Shown here: piece by piece, positions 29,265 through 39,300 of the stretch
How positions within the stretch are numbered: the first letter of the stretch is position 1
Layout: every line of letters begins with the position of its first letter
Assembly: GCF_022605525.1 (NCBI RefSeq)
Contig: NZ_JAKQYJ010000001.1
Location: forward strand, 248,001-312,000
Origin: Porphyrobacter sp. GA68
GTDB lineage: Bacteria; Pseudomonadota; Alphaproteobacteria; Sphingomonadales; Sphingomonadaceae
DNA: 64,000 nt
Reading direction: 5' to 3'
Notes under the pieces: generated by a model
What the model was told of the DNA's origin: nothing
What the model saw: only the letters and a program-made list of their open reading frames with translations
The model's database searches: none
Program-made: the position numbers and the translations under genes

Positions 29265-30308
29265 TCAGGCGGCGGGAAGCTGTTCCCCCGGTTGCAGACC
29301 CTCGGCAACTATCGCGTGGTAGAGGCGCCGATACTCCGCCGCCATGCGCGCGACGGAGAAACGGCGCACCGCCTCCTCGCGCACCTGTTGCCGATCGAGC
29401 TGCCCTGCCCGTTCCACCGCAGCGACCGCATCGTCGGCGTTGTTGACCAGAAAGCCCGTCACGCCGTCGTCGATCAGTTCCGCCATGGAGCCGCGCCGCA
29501 CCGCGATGACCGGTGTGCCGCAGGCCATAGCCTCGGCGACGGAAAGACCGAAGGGTTCGTCAAAATTGATGAGGTGGAGGAGCGCCCTCGCCCCTCCGAG
29601 CGCGCGGACCCGCTCGCTACCGCCCACCGGGCCATGGAAGACGATCTGCTGCCCGTCGCAGCTTGGCTTCACCTCCCGCTCGAAATAGTCCTGATCCTGC
29701 ACGATGCCGTAAAGATTGAGGCGGCGCCCGCATGCCTTGGCCACGGCGATCGCCTCCGCTGCGCCCTTGTCCGGGTGAATGCGTCCGAAATAGAGCAGGC
29801 CTTCGCTGCCCCTGGCATCAAACGCGAACTCTTCCATCCGGATGCCGTGGTGGATTGTAGCGGCATAGGGGAGCGCGGGGTGGCGGTCGGCCGCGCTGAT
29901 GGCGACGAAATGCACCCGGTCCGCATAGGGCGCGTACATCGGCAGGATACGGTCCGACGAAAAGCCATGTATCGTCGTCACCACCGGCGTCTGCACCAGC
30001 CGCGAAAACGCATGCGCCGGGAAATCCGCCTGGTTGTGGATCAGGTCGAATTCGCCGGCTCGATCAAACAGGTGCGCCAGGTGGCGCAGCTCCCACACCT
30101 TTGCGTCCACCGTGGGGTCTTCGCTGTAAGGCGCCGGCACAACCGCCTCCAGCTTCGCCGCGGTGACGCTGTCGGCTGTGGCGAACAGGGTAACGTCGAC
30201 ACCCTGCCGCACCAATTCCTCCGTCAGCAGGCTGGTAACGAGCTCCCACGGGCCATAATGGCGCGGCGGCGTACGCCAGGCTATCGGAGCGAGCATGGCG
30301 ACCTTCAT
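29265..30308 (-). CDS. Glycosyltransferase family 4
   Basis: The 347-residue protein has the GT-B fold of family 4: an N-terminal acceptor domain (MLAPIAWRT, TTIHGFSSDR) and a C-terminal nucleotide-sugar domain with FGRIHPDKGA, a histidine-rich switch, and the EPFGLSVAEAMACGTPVIA catalytic end, where the glutamates bind the donor. It transfers a sugar from a nucleotide sugar to an unknown acceptor. It overlaps the GH13 gene (ATGA) on the same strand, so the two are coupled. Confidence 0.9.
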   Translation of the reverse strand: MKVAMLAPIAWRTPPRHYGPWELVTSLLTEELVRQGVDVTLFATADSVTAAKLEAVVPAPYSEDPTVDAKVWELRHLAHLFDRAGEFDLIHNQADFPAHAFSRLVQTPVVTTIHGFSSDRILPMYAPYADRVHFVAISAADRHPALPYAATIHHGIRMEEFAFDARGSEGLLYFGRIHPDKGAAEAIAVAKACGRRLNLYGIVQDQDYFEREVKPSCDGQQIVFHGPVGGSERVRALGGARALLHLINFDEPFGLSVAEAMACGTPVIAVRRGSMAELIDDGVTGFLVNNADDAVAAVERAGQLDRQQVREEAVRRFSVARMAAEYRRLYHAIVAEGLQPGEQLPAA

Positions 30309-31888
30309 GCGACAATCAATCCTTCGTCAGCGCGCAGCACGCCGCGTTGCGCGCACTCGCCGTGCGTGGAGAGCAGCGGCTGGCCGGTCCAGTCCAGCGA
30401 TACATCCCTGCTTGTCAGATTGAGCATGACAGTCACCCGGCGTCCGTCGCCTGTTCGTGCAAAGGCCACCACGCCCTGCGGCGCATCGAGCAGTTCAAGG
30501 GCGCCGAGGGTCAGCGCCTCCTCCCGCCGCCTAAGCACAAGCAGCTGCCGGTGGAGGCTGAGCATGGAAGCGGGATTGCCGGACTGCGCCGCCACATTGC
30601 GATCCCGCCAGTCAGGGTGCAGCGGAAGCCACGGTTCGGCCGAGGAGAACCCGGCATTGGGCGATGCGTCCCATGCCATCGGCGTACGCGACGGATCGCG
30701 GCCAAGTCCGATGCCGGGCTGGCGCGCCTCTCGCGGGTCGCGCACCCGGTCGGGTGGTATGGCGACCTCGCCGATGGCCAATTCGTCACCATAATACAGC
30801 GTCGGCGTGCCGCGCAGCGTCAGCAGCAGCATGGCCGCGACCCGCGCCTGCCGATCACCGAGCCGCGCAGCGATCCGCGGCACGTCATGGTTGCTCAGCA
30901 CCCAGTTTGGCCAGCCCCACGCCGGCAGCGACGCCTCGTACTCCGCGATCAACCGCCCGACGCCATCCGCATCCCACCGGCTCAGCGCGAGAGCGAAGTT
31001 GAAAGGCAGATGCACCCCCGGCCGATCTGGCGTGCCGTACCAGCGCGACAGCCGGTCGAACGGCAGATATATCTCGCCGATCAGCACCCGCTCACGCCCC
31101 GTCTGCGCTCCGTATTGATCTGCCATGGCCCGCATTTCAGCGGCGATCGCGTGCGCTTCGGGCTGATCGGTGGAGTGAACCTGGTGGACACGGTCACGTT
31201 CGTTATCGCCGCGCCGCCAGCCATCGTTTACCGGATTGTCCGGCATGCCGTCCGCCTTGACGATGTGCCACAGCACGTCGACCCGGAAACCGTCCACCCC
31301 GCGATCCAGCCAGAACCGCAGCACGTCCATCATTGCCGCCCTGACTCCCGGATTGCGCCAGTTGAGGTCCGGCTGCTCGGGCAGGAAGGCGTGCAGATAA
31401 TACTGCCCCGTGACGCCGTCCCACTGCCAGGCAGAGCCGCCGAAGTCGCTGATCCAGTTGTTCGGCGGACCGCCGCCGGGTGCCGCATCACGCCAGATGT
31501 ACCAGTCGCGCTTGGGATTGTCGCGGCTTGACCGGCTTTCTACAAACCACGGATGCTGGTCGGAAGAATGGTTGGGCACGAAGTCGAGCAACAGCTTCAA
31601 CCCGCGCCGGTGAGCGGCCGCCAGCAGTCGGTCGAACGCCGCCAGGTTCCCGAACAACGGGTCGATGGCGCAATAATCCGCTACGTCATATCCGAAATCC
31701 GCCATTGGGGAGGTGAAGATCGGCGAAAGCCAAAGAGCGTCCACTCCGAGATCCCGAAGATAGTCGAGGCGCCTTTCGATCCCTGCCAGATCGCCTACCC
31801 CGCTGCCGTTGCTGTCCTGGAATGAGCGGGGGTAGATCTGGTAGATCACCCCGCGCTGCCACCAGGCTGCATCCGCCGCTGCGTTCAT
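30305..31888 (-). CDS. GH13 alpha-glucosidase (oligo-1,6-glucosidase/sucrose hydrolase type)
   Basis: The 527-residue protein is a glycoside hydrolase of family 13. Conserved parts include YQIYPRSFQDSNGSGVGDL at the start, DFVPNHSSDQHPWF, the nucleophile in GFRVDVLWH, the acid/base glutamate in RVLIGEIYLP, and the transition-state NHDVPRIAARLG. Family members split alpha-glucosides such as maltose, isomaltose or sucrose; no signal peptide is visible. It starts at ATG 31888, overlapping the ROK gene (ATGA). With a ROK sugar kinase beside it, sucrose hydrolysis with capture of fructose is the likeliest use. Confidence 0.92.
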   Translation of the reverse strand: MNAAADAAWWQRGVIYQIYPRSFQDSNGSGVGDLAGIERRLDYLRDLGVDALWLSPIFTSPMADFGYDVADYCAIDPLFGNLAAFDRLLAAAHRRGLKLLLDFVPNHSSDQHPWFVESRSSRDNPKRDWYIWRDAAPGGGPPNNWISDFGGSAWQWDGVTGQYYLHAFLPEQPDLNWRNPGVRAAMMDVLRFWLDRGVDGFRVDVLWHIVKADGMPDNPVNDGWRRGDNERDRVHQVHSTDQPEAHAIAAEMRAMADQYGAQTGRERVLIGEIYLPFDRLSRWYGTPDRPGVHLPFNFALALSRWDADGVGRLIAEYEASLPAWGWPNWVLSNHDVPRIAARLGDRQARVAAMLLLTLRGTPTLYYGDELAIGEVAIPPDRVRDPREARQPGIGLGRDPSRTPMAWDASPNAGFSSAEPWLPLHPDWRDRNVAAQSGNPASMLSLHRQLLVLRRREEALTLGALELLDAPQGVVAFARTGDGRRVTVMLNLTSRDVSLDWTGQPLLSTHGECAQRGVLRADEGLIVA

Positions 31889-32751
31889 CCGGCCAGCGCC
31901 TCTTCGGCCAGGATCATCGCGCCCACCAGGCCGCTGACCGGATTGAGCGCAGGGGCGACAACGCTTTGCTTCTCCCTGCCCGGCAAGTAATTGCGCCCCA
32001 GCGCTCTGGTGCGAAACGCGATGCGGTCGAGCAGGCCCGGCGTTTCCATGACTCCGCCGCCCAACACGATCCGTTCGACCGCAGTGGCCGCGAACAGGCT
32101 GTGGCAGGTCTGCGCCAGATATTCCGCCACCAACGCATGGGCCGGGTGCGCAGGGGGCAGGTCGGACAGGGCGCGACCCCACCGCCGCATGATGGCCGGG
32201 CCGCTCGCCAACCCTTCCAGGCAGTCGCCATGAAAGGTGCAGTTGCCAAGAAAGCCATCGTCCTGCGCCGGTCGCTTGGGGTACAGGTGGCCAAGTTCAG
32301 GATGTCCTGCGCCGTGGACTACCTGTCCGCCATAAACGATCCCGCCGCCGATGCCGGTGCCGACGGTGACATAAGCGAGCGAATCGGCATCATGGCCTGC
32401 GCCAAAATTGTACTCCGCCAGTGCTGCGCCGTTCACGTCCGTATCGAAACGCACGGGGACGGCGAAACGCTTGGCGAAGTACCCGGCTATGTCGCACCCG
32501 CTCCACCCCGGCTTGGTGGTGCTGGTGATGTGGCCCCAATCAGGTGCCGAACGGTCGAGCTGGACCGGACCGAAGGAGGCGATGCCGATGGCAGCAAGTT
32601 GGACGCCTGACGCGGAAAACCAGTCCGCCGCCTCCGCCAGAGTTTCCTCCGGCGCGCGGGTCGCGATGGTCGCCTGCGCCTCGATGTTGTCGGCGGCGGC
32701 ACCGATTGCCAGCACGAATTTGGTGCCACCCGCTTCGATCCCGCCAAACAT
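31885..32751 (-). CDS. ROK-family sugar kinase, fructokinase-like
   Basis: The 288-residue protein begins with GGIEAGGTKFVLAIG, the ROK ATP-binding start, and contains GTGIGGGIVYGG, and a zinc-site-like stretch GHLYPKRPAQDDG ... CTFHGDCLEG. This pattern is that of bacterial fructokinases (ScrK/Mak type), which phosphorylate fructose with ATP. ATG 32751 is preceded by GGGAG four nt upstream; further upstream frame has no family sequence. It starts the sugar operon ROK-GH13-GT4. Confidence 0.9.
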   Translation of the reverse strand: MFGGIEAGGTKFVLAIGAAADNIEAQATIATRAPEETLAEAADWFSASGVQLAAIGIASFGPVQLDRSAPDWGHITSTTKPGWSGCDIAGYFAKRFAVPVRFDTDVNGAALAEYNFGAGHDADSLAYVTVGTGIGGGIVYGGQVVHGAGHPELGHLYPKRPAQDDGFLGNCTFHGDCLEGLASGPAIMRRWGRALSDLPPAHPAHALVAEYLAQTCHSLFAATAVERIVLGGGVMETPGLLDRIAFRTRALGRNYLPGREKQSVVAPALNPVSGLVGAMILAEEALAG

Positions 32752-32848
32752 CCGTCTCCCATCCTCCCGTTTTGCATCAATGGGGTCGTTTGCCTGATCC
32801 CTTGCCACGCATCCTGACGGCAGAAAAGAAAGCGCGGCAAGAAAATAG

Positions 32849-32863
32849 TGGCACGATGTTTGC
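32849..32863 (+). promoter_or_regulatory. Sigma-54-type promoter of the HWE kinase
   Basis: TGGCACGATGTTTGC matches the sigma-54 consensus, with GG at 32850-32851 and GC at 32862-32863 separated by the required 10 bp. It would start transcription near 32875, about 35 nt before the kinase start. Confidence 0.65.
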
Positions 32864-32909
32864 GAAGGCCTTATAGAACAGCCTGTTACACGGGAGCAGG
32901 GGTTTTTCT

Positions 32910-33923
32910 TTGACACAGCAAACGCTGATGGCGAACGCAGACATGCGGGCGCGCCTTGCTCTCGAAGCCGGGCACATGGGCAGCTGGGTCGCGTCACTGA
33001 CGCGGAACACCGCCGCCGGCGACGACGCGGTGTGCCGCATCTTCGGCATTCCGCAAAGCGACGCACCCCGGCCGATCTCCGACTTTCTGGAACATGTGCA
33101 CATCGAGGACCAATTCCGGCTGGAAGAGGCGATTGCCCGATCCCGCGACCACGGAGAAGAATTCCGCGCCGATTTCAGGGTGCGACATGGTGATGACTGG
33201 TGTTGGTTCGCAGGGCGCGGCAGACTGACCCACAGTGAAGACGGTGAAATCCTGCTGGTCGGGGTCAACTGGGATATTACCGCCCGCAAGGCAGAGGAAG
33301 AACGGCTGTCCATTCTGGCCAAGGAGATGGATCACCGGGTAAAGAACGCCTACAGCGTGATGCTGGCGCTGGTCCGGCTGGGCTCCCGCTCCGCCACCTC
33401 ACTCACGAGCTTCACCGATACGCTGACCGCCCAGCTGCGGGCGATGGCGGATGCCCATCGGATGAGCACCACGGCCGCCCAGCTTGAACATCAGGACAGC
33501 GCGCGGCTGGCACAGATCGTGCGCATGGCGGTGGCTCCTTGGTTGGCCGCGAATGCCGAACGGGTGGTCATCGACGAGAGGGCGACCGCGAGCCTGCCGC
33601 TTGGTCAACTGTCCGCCTTCGCCATGCTGACTTACGAACTGGCAACCAACGCCGCGAAGTACGGGGCGCTGAACTGCCCCGACGGTCATCTGGTGGTGAC
33701 AATAGACCGGATGGATGATGGCATCGTCCTGTTCCGCTGGGACGAGACAGCCGATCATGAACTTGCCCGCCAAGCTCGCGAAGAACAGGAAATCGGTTCG
33801 GAAGCGGGGTTTGGCACCACGCTGCTGAACCATTGTGCCGCCACCTTGAAAGCGCGGCTGAAACGGGAATTGCGTCCCAGCGGTCTGCTGCTGGAACTTC
33901 GGCTCCCGGAAAATGCCGACTGA
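32910..33923 (+). CDS. PAS-domain sensor histidine kinase, HWE family
   Basis: The 337-residue cytoplasmic kinase has a PAS-like sensing domain in the first ~125 residues (DDAVCRIFG, SDFLEHVHIEDQF, WFAGRGRLTHSEDG, NWDITARK), then the phosphoacceptor in EMDHRVKNAYSVM with the histidine near residue 146, and a HWE-type ATP-binding domain (YELATNAAKYGAL, WDETADHE, GFGTTLLNH). HWE kinases occur in alphaproteobacteria and often control the general stress response. I see no membrane helix. Its start is TTG at 32910 or ATG at 32928. It is divergent from the sugar operon and preceded by a sigma-54-type promoter. Confidence 0.88.
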   Translation: MTQQTLMANADMRARLALEAGHMGSWVASLTRNTAAGDDAVCRIFGIPQSDAPRPISDFLEHVHIEDQFRLEEAIARSRDHGEEFRADFRVRHGDDWCWFAGRGRLTHSEDGEILLVGVNWDITARKAEEERLSILAKEMDHRVKNAYSVMLALVRLGSRSATSLTSFTDTLTAQLRAMADAHRMSTTAAQLEHQDSARLAQIVRMAVAPWLAANAERVVIDERATASLPLGQLSAFAMLTYELATNAAKYGALNCPDGHLVVTIDRMDDGIVLFRWDETADHELARQAREEQEIGSEAGFGTTLLNHCAATLKARLKRELRPSGLLLELRLPENAD

Positions 33924-34055
33924 CGGCTTTGCAGGCACCAGGCATCGCGCCGCAAAGGCATGAGTTGTTGGCAAAATGGCACGGCGGCAAAGCAAGTTGA
34001 TCGGGCATCTTCAATTCGACTTGCTGTCCGGCAGCACTGTTGCGAAACAGTCGTG

Positions 34056-36338
34056 ATGAGGTGGCTATCTCCCGCTGTTTGTGTGCGCAGCGCCACGGCG
34101 CTGACGCTGGCGATGCTGGCGTCACCTCTTTATGCGCAGGAGACCGAAGAGCCGGAGACGCCGCTTCGCGAGCAGCCTGCACTGCCGATCCCGCAACCAC
34201 CGCCAGACGCGGCGCTGCCTGAGATAGAGCCGATCATCAGTCTGGAGGAGCTTGAAGACGCGGTTCCCGATCTGCCTCCGCCGGACGAGGATGCGCTGGA
34301 CGCGCCGCTGGAATCCATCGCCGAGTTCGAACGGCGCATCGCGGCCGAACAGGCCGGTGCCGATCCCGCAGCGGGGGCCGCCCCGCCGCTTGGGATACCG
34401 GCGCTGGCGGATGGCGATCCGGTGGAAGAGATCGGCGACGCGCCGATCCGTGATGCCGAGTTGATCGCACCGCTGCCGCCGCTGAACGAGTTCGACGTTG
34501 CTCCGGTAGAGTTCGCGCAAGGTGCCGAAGTCGACGAACTGCCTGACATCGCCTATGCTCTGCGCATCAACGGCCTTGCGGAAGTCGACGCAGAAGCGGG
34601 CGCGGACCTGCTCGCGCTGTTCGACGATCTGGCGACGCTCAACGAAACCGGTGAAGTTGACAACACTGCGCAGCTCACGGCCCGATTGACGGAAGACAGC
34701 GTCCTGCTGGGTCGCATTCTCGCATCCGAAGGCTGGTTCGCGGCAGATGTCCAGACCCGCATCGAGCAGGGCGAAAACGGTTCCCTGGTGGCGGTGATCG
34801 ACGTGGTGCCGGGCGAACGCTACTCTTTCGGCAGCATCGATGTGGCCGCAGCGCCAACGCGGCAGCCTAACCTCATCGAAGATACGCTGGCCCTGCAAGT
34901 GGGCGATCCCATTGTCGCCGGTCGTGTCATCGCGGCGGAGGCAGAAGTCGCGGTCGCCCTGTCGCAACGCGGTTATCCCTTCGTCGAGGTGGGGCAGCGC
35001 GACATTCTGCTCGACCCTGAAACGGGCACGGGCGATTACCGCCTGCCCATTGAGACCGGTCCGTACTCCGTGTTTGATGGCATCGAGGTGACGGGCGACC
35101 TTGCTTTTGATGCAGATCATGTCCGCACGCTGGCGCGGTTCCGGCACGGTCAGGAATATAACAGCCGGCTGGTTGACGACCTGCGCCAGGCGCTCGTCGC
35201 CACCGGACTGTTTTCGACCGTGACGGTGCAGCCGGTCGCGTCCGGGGAGGAAGTGCCAGGCGGCGAAGCACAATATGCTACAATCGTCGTGGACCAGAAC
35301 GCCGGGCCGCCGCGCACCCTCGCGGCCAGCGCCGGGTACGGGACGGGGCAAGGGTTCCGGGTTGAAGGCAGCTGGACACACCGCAACCTGTTCCCGCCCG
35401 AAGGGGCGCTGATCGTCAGCGGTGTTGCCGGCACCCTGGAACAGGGCCTTGCCGTCACCTTCCGCCGGTCAAACGCCGGTCAGCGCGACCGCACGTTCCA
35501 AGCGCAGGCACAGGCGCTGTATTCCAACTTCGACGCGTTTGACGCTTACACCGGCCGCCTGTCGGTCCTGTGGAGCCGCGATTCGACGCCGATATGGCAG
35601 AAACCGTTCACCTATGCCTATGGTGCGGAGATCGTCGCCACGAACGAACAGGACTTCAACTTCGACACCGGACAGTTGAACCGGCGCACGTTCTTTATCG
35701 GCGGACTGCGCGGCCAGGCCGGTTTTGACCAGACCGACAGCCTGCTCGATCCCACAAGGGGCTACCGCCTGGTCACGCTGATCCAGCCGGAAGGTTCGTT
35801 GCAAGGCAACTTCTCGCCTTATGTGCGGGCGCAAATCGAAGGTTCGGCCTACTTTCCGGCAACGGACGCGCTGGTCATTGCCGGGCGCGTTCGGCTGGGG
35901 ACGATACAAGGTGCCGAGCGATTCGACATCGCCCCGTCACGCCGCCTCTACGCAGGAGGCGGCGGCTCGGTACGCGGTTATGGCTTTCAGCAGCTGGGGC
36001 CGCGTGTCGCCCTGCCCAACCCTGACTTCGACCCTGCGGACGACGACAATGACGAAGAACCGTTCATCTTCCGCCCGATTGGCGGACGCAGCCTCAACGA
36101 GGCGGCTATCGAGGTGCGTTACCGCTTCGGCGACTTCGGCGTGGTCGCCTTTGTCGATGCAGGTCAAAGCTATACCGCGACCACTCCGCGCTTCAACAAC
36201 CTCCAGTACGGGGCCGGCATCGGCGCGCGGTATTACACCAACTTCGGCCCGTTCCGGATTGACGTCGCCACTCCGCTGAACCGGCGTGAAGGCGACAGCC
36301 TCATCAACGTTTACGTGTCGATCGGCCAGGCGTTCTGA
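34056..36338 (+). CDS. tamA: Translocation/assembly module TamA (outer membrane beta-barrel)
   Basis: The 760-residue outer-membrane protein has a signal peptide, an acidic proline-rich stretch (about residues 25-165), POTRA domains (ASEGWFAADVQ, GERYSFGSI), and a C-terminal Omp85 barrel with RTLAASAGYGTGQGF, GGGGSVRGYGFQQLGP and the final VSIGQAF. TamA helps insert beta-barrel proteins together with TamB. The start ATG 34056 lies at the signal peptide; a longer frame begins 32 codons earlier without signal-like sequence. The gene overlaps tamB by one base. The long acidic region before the POTRA domains is not typical of TamA. Confidence 0.92.
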   Translation: MRWLSPAVCVRSATALTLAMLASPLYAQETEEPETPLREQPALPIPQPPPDAALPEIEPIISLEELEDAVPDLPPPDEDALDAPLESIAEFERRIAAEQAGADPAAGAAPPLGIPALADGDPVEEIGDAPIRDAELIAPLPPLNEFDVAPVEFAQGAEVDELPDIAYALRINGLAEVDAEAGADLLALFDDLATLNETGEVDNTAQLTARLTEDSVLLGRILASEGWFAADVQTRIEQGENGSLVAVIDVVPGERYSFGSIDVAAAPTRQPNLIEDTLALQVGDPIVAGRVIAAEAEVAVALSQRGYPFVEVGQRDILLDPETGTGDYRLPIETGPYSVFDGIEVTGDLAFDADHVRTLARFRHGQEYNSRLVDDLRQALVATGLFSTVTVQPVASGEEVPGGEAQYATIVVDQNAGPPRTLAASAGYGTGQGFRVEGSWTHRNLFPPEGALIVSGVAGTLEQGLAVTFRRSNAGQRDRTFQAQAQALYSNFDAFDAYTGRLSVLWSRDSTPIWQKPFTYAYGAEIVATNEQDFNFDTGQLNRRTFFIGGLRGQAGFDQTDSLLDPTRGYRLVTLIQPEGSLQGNFSPYVRAQIEGSAYFPATDALVIAGRVRLGTIQGAERFDIAPSRRLYAGGGGSVRGYGFQQLGPRVALPNPDFDPADDDNDEEPFIFRPIGGRSLNEAAIEVRYRFGDFGVVAFVDAGQSYTATTPRFNNLQYGAGIGARYYTNFGPFRIDVATPLNRREGDSLINVYVSIGQAF

Positions 36339-39300
36339 TGGCCGAGGAAGCGCCTGTGACGGCAACCGAAGAGCCGCTGGAGGCGGAGAACACGCCGCGC
36401 CGCGCCTGGGGCTGGACGGTGCTGAAATGGGTCGGCCTTGCTCTGCTCGGCCTGGTGCTGCTGGTCGCTGCCGTGTTCCTGGGACTCAACACCGCGCCTG
36501 GCAAACGATTCATCGCCGACCGCATCGCCGCGCTCGAATTCGAAAACGGGCTGCAGATCGATGTGGGACGCATCACTGGCTCAATCTATGGCGAGATGGT
36601 GCTGCGCGACGTTGCGCTGTCCGACCCGCAGGGCGTTTTTGCCACATCACCGCAGATTGCCGTCGACTGGCGGCCGTTCGCCTATCTGCGCAACCGGGTC
36701 GATGTGCGGTCGGTGACAGCGCAGCTGGTTACGCTGGAGCGGCTGCCCGAATTGGCGGAAACGCCTCCGTCAGAGGATCCGCTGCTGCCCGACCTCGATA
36801 TTGAGATCGGACGCCTGCACGTCACCCGCCTCGTCGCGGAAGCACCGGTTACGGGTGAACGGCGGGTCCTGACCTTGGGCGGGAATGCGCGGATCGCCGA
36901 TCGCCGAGCACAGGTTAACCTGGCTGCGCGCACCTTGGACGGCGGCGGATTGGCCGGTGGCGACCGGCTGAACATGGTGCTGGACGCGGTGCCGGACGAG
37001 AACCGGCTTGCCTTGGACCTCGTGCTGAACGCTCCGGCCGATGGCGTCATAGTCGCGCTCGCCGGACTGGACGAGGCGCTGGACGTGCGGGTCAATGGGC
37101 GCGGAGACTGGGCCGCCTGGGACGGCCGGCTGCTGGCCGACTTGGGCGGAGAAAGCTTCGCCCGCCTCGACCTCGCGGCCCGCGACGGAACCGTGCGGAT
37201 CAGCGGCCCGACACAGGTGGCGCGGTTGTTCGATGGCCCAACGGCGCAGTTGCTCGGCCCGGTGCTGGCGGTGGACCTCACCGGTTCCATGGCGGAGCGG
37301 CGGGTGGACCTTGCCGGCACCTTTGCCAGCGACGCACTGCGGGTCAACGCCAACGGCCTGGTCGATCTGTCGAACAACACGACACGGGACCTGCGCGTCG
37401 GATTTGTCCTGCTGCGCCCCTCCGCTCTGGCCGAGAACCTGTCAGGCAGCGGTCTGCGAGGACAGCTGGTCCTGAACGGAGATTTCGCAACCCCGCGGGT
37501 GCGGTATGCGCTGAACGCCAATCGGCTGCTGGTGAATGACGTCGGGTTTCAGAACCTGCGCGCCAGCGGTGCAGCGGAAGTGCGCACGGACCAGATATTC
37601 ATCCCCGTCACCGCGCAGATTGCGCGGATCACCGGCCTCGACACGGTGGCGGGCGGAACACTGGTCAACGTGCGGGTCGCAGGCGATCTGGCGATCGACG
37701 GACCCCGCATCCTGTCGGACAATCTGCGCATCCGCTCCGACCGGATCGACGCCGGGCTGGTGCTGGCCGCCGATACCTCCGCGGGCCTGTACGCCGCCGC
37801 AATCGACGGACGGATCGACAACTACCGGCTCGAATCGGTCGGGATCCTGAACTTCAACACCGACATAGATCTCGAAACAACCGCCGGCGGCGGCTTTGCC
37901 CTGGCCGGGCGGGTGCAGGCGCGGTCGACCCGGCTGTTTAACGACAGTGTGCGCGATTTCCTCGGCGGACAGGCGGTGGCAGCCGCCAATGTCCGCTATG
38001 GCAGCGACGGGATCGTGCGTTTCAGTGGACTGACGTTGCGCGCGCCCGCGGTGCGGATCACCGGGGGCAGCGGGTTCTACAACCCTGACGGGCGGCTTGC
38101 GCTGAACGCGCAGGGCGTGACCAACGCATATGGGCGCGTCGGCGTCCGGGTCGCCGGAACCCTCGCCAATCCCAACGCTTTCGTGACGGCGGAACGGCCT
38201 GATCTGGGCATAGGTCTTGCCAATCTGGAAGCAAGGATCACCGGCGCGGCGGGCGGTTATCGCCTGAACGCGGTTGGCGATACCGATTACGGCCCGTTGA
38301 CCGCCGATGTGGTGCTTGGCACGGGACCGCGACTTTCGCTCGATATCACTAGCGCCAACCTTGCGGGCATCGACTTTGCCGGTTCGGTGCAGCAGACCGC
38401 CGCCGGACCTTTTGCCGGCCAGTTGAGGGCCAACGGGCGCGGCGTCAACGGCATCGTCCGGCTGGATGCAGAGGGTCGATTCCAGCAGGCGCTGGTCAAC
38501 CTGCGCGCCGAAGGCACTACTTTCCCGGCACCGGCAAACCTCGCCATCGGCACGGCGGCAGTGGACGCGCGGGTCATCCTGTACGAACGACCCTATGTCG
38601 TGGCCGATGTACAGCTCTACCGCTCCACGATCAGCGGGGTCTATTTCAATGCCGCGCGCGCTCTGGTCGATTACCGCGATGGCGCTGGCACCGCGCGTGT
38701 TCTTGCAGAAGGAACGGGCGGAGTGCCGTTCCGCGTCGCCGCCAATGCGCAGCTTTTGCCCGACCTGTGGCGCGTGGCGCTGGACGGCCGCGCACGAGGC
38801 ATAGCCTTCCGTACCGCCACTCCCGCCCGCATCGTGCCGGGCGACGATTACCAGCTGCTCCCCACCCGCATTGACGTTGGGGGTGGCAACATCCGCCTGG
38901 CCGGCACCTATGGCAGCGGTTTGCGGGTACAGAGCCGGCTGGAAAACATCGACCTGGCGCTTGCCAATGCGTTCGTCGCCGGATTGGGGGTTGGCGGGCG
39001 CGCTACTGGCAGCCTTGATTTCGACCAACCCAGTCCGGACGCCTTTCCGCGCGCCGACGCGCGCCTGACCATTGACGATTTCCGGCGCACCACCGCTGCT
39101 CTGGTCAGCCAGCCGGTCGACATCACATTCGTCGGCAAGCTGCTCCCGGACGGAGGAGAGGCGCGCGCTGTGCTGCGCCAGCGCGGTGCTGTTGTCGGCC
39201 GCATGGTTGCCTCGCTCCGCCCGCTGGGTCCGGGAGCCGGGCCATGGACGGAACGCCTGCTGGCGGCACCGCTTGGCGGCGGCATCCGCTATAACGGCCC

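Noticed and set aside
29129-29446. 105-codon plus-strand frame between the SDR and GT4 genes
   Set aside because: Arginine/proline-rich low-complexity text overlapping the GT4 coding strand; no start signal.
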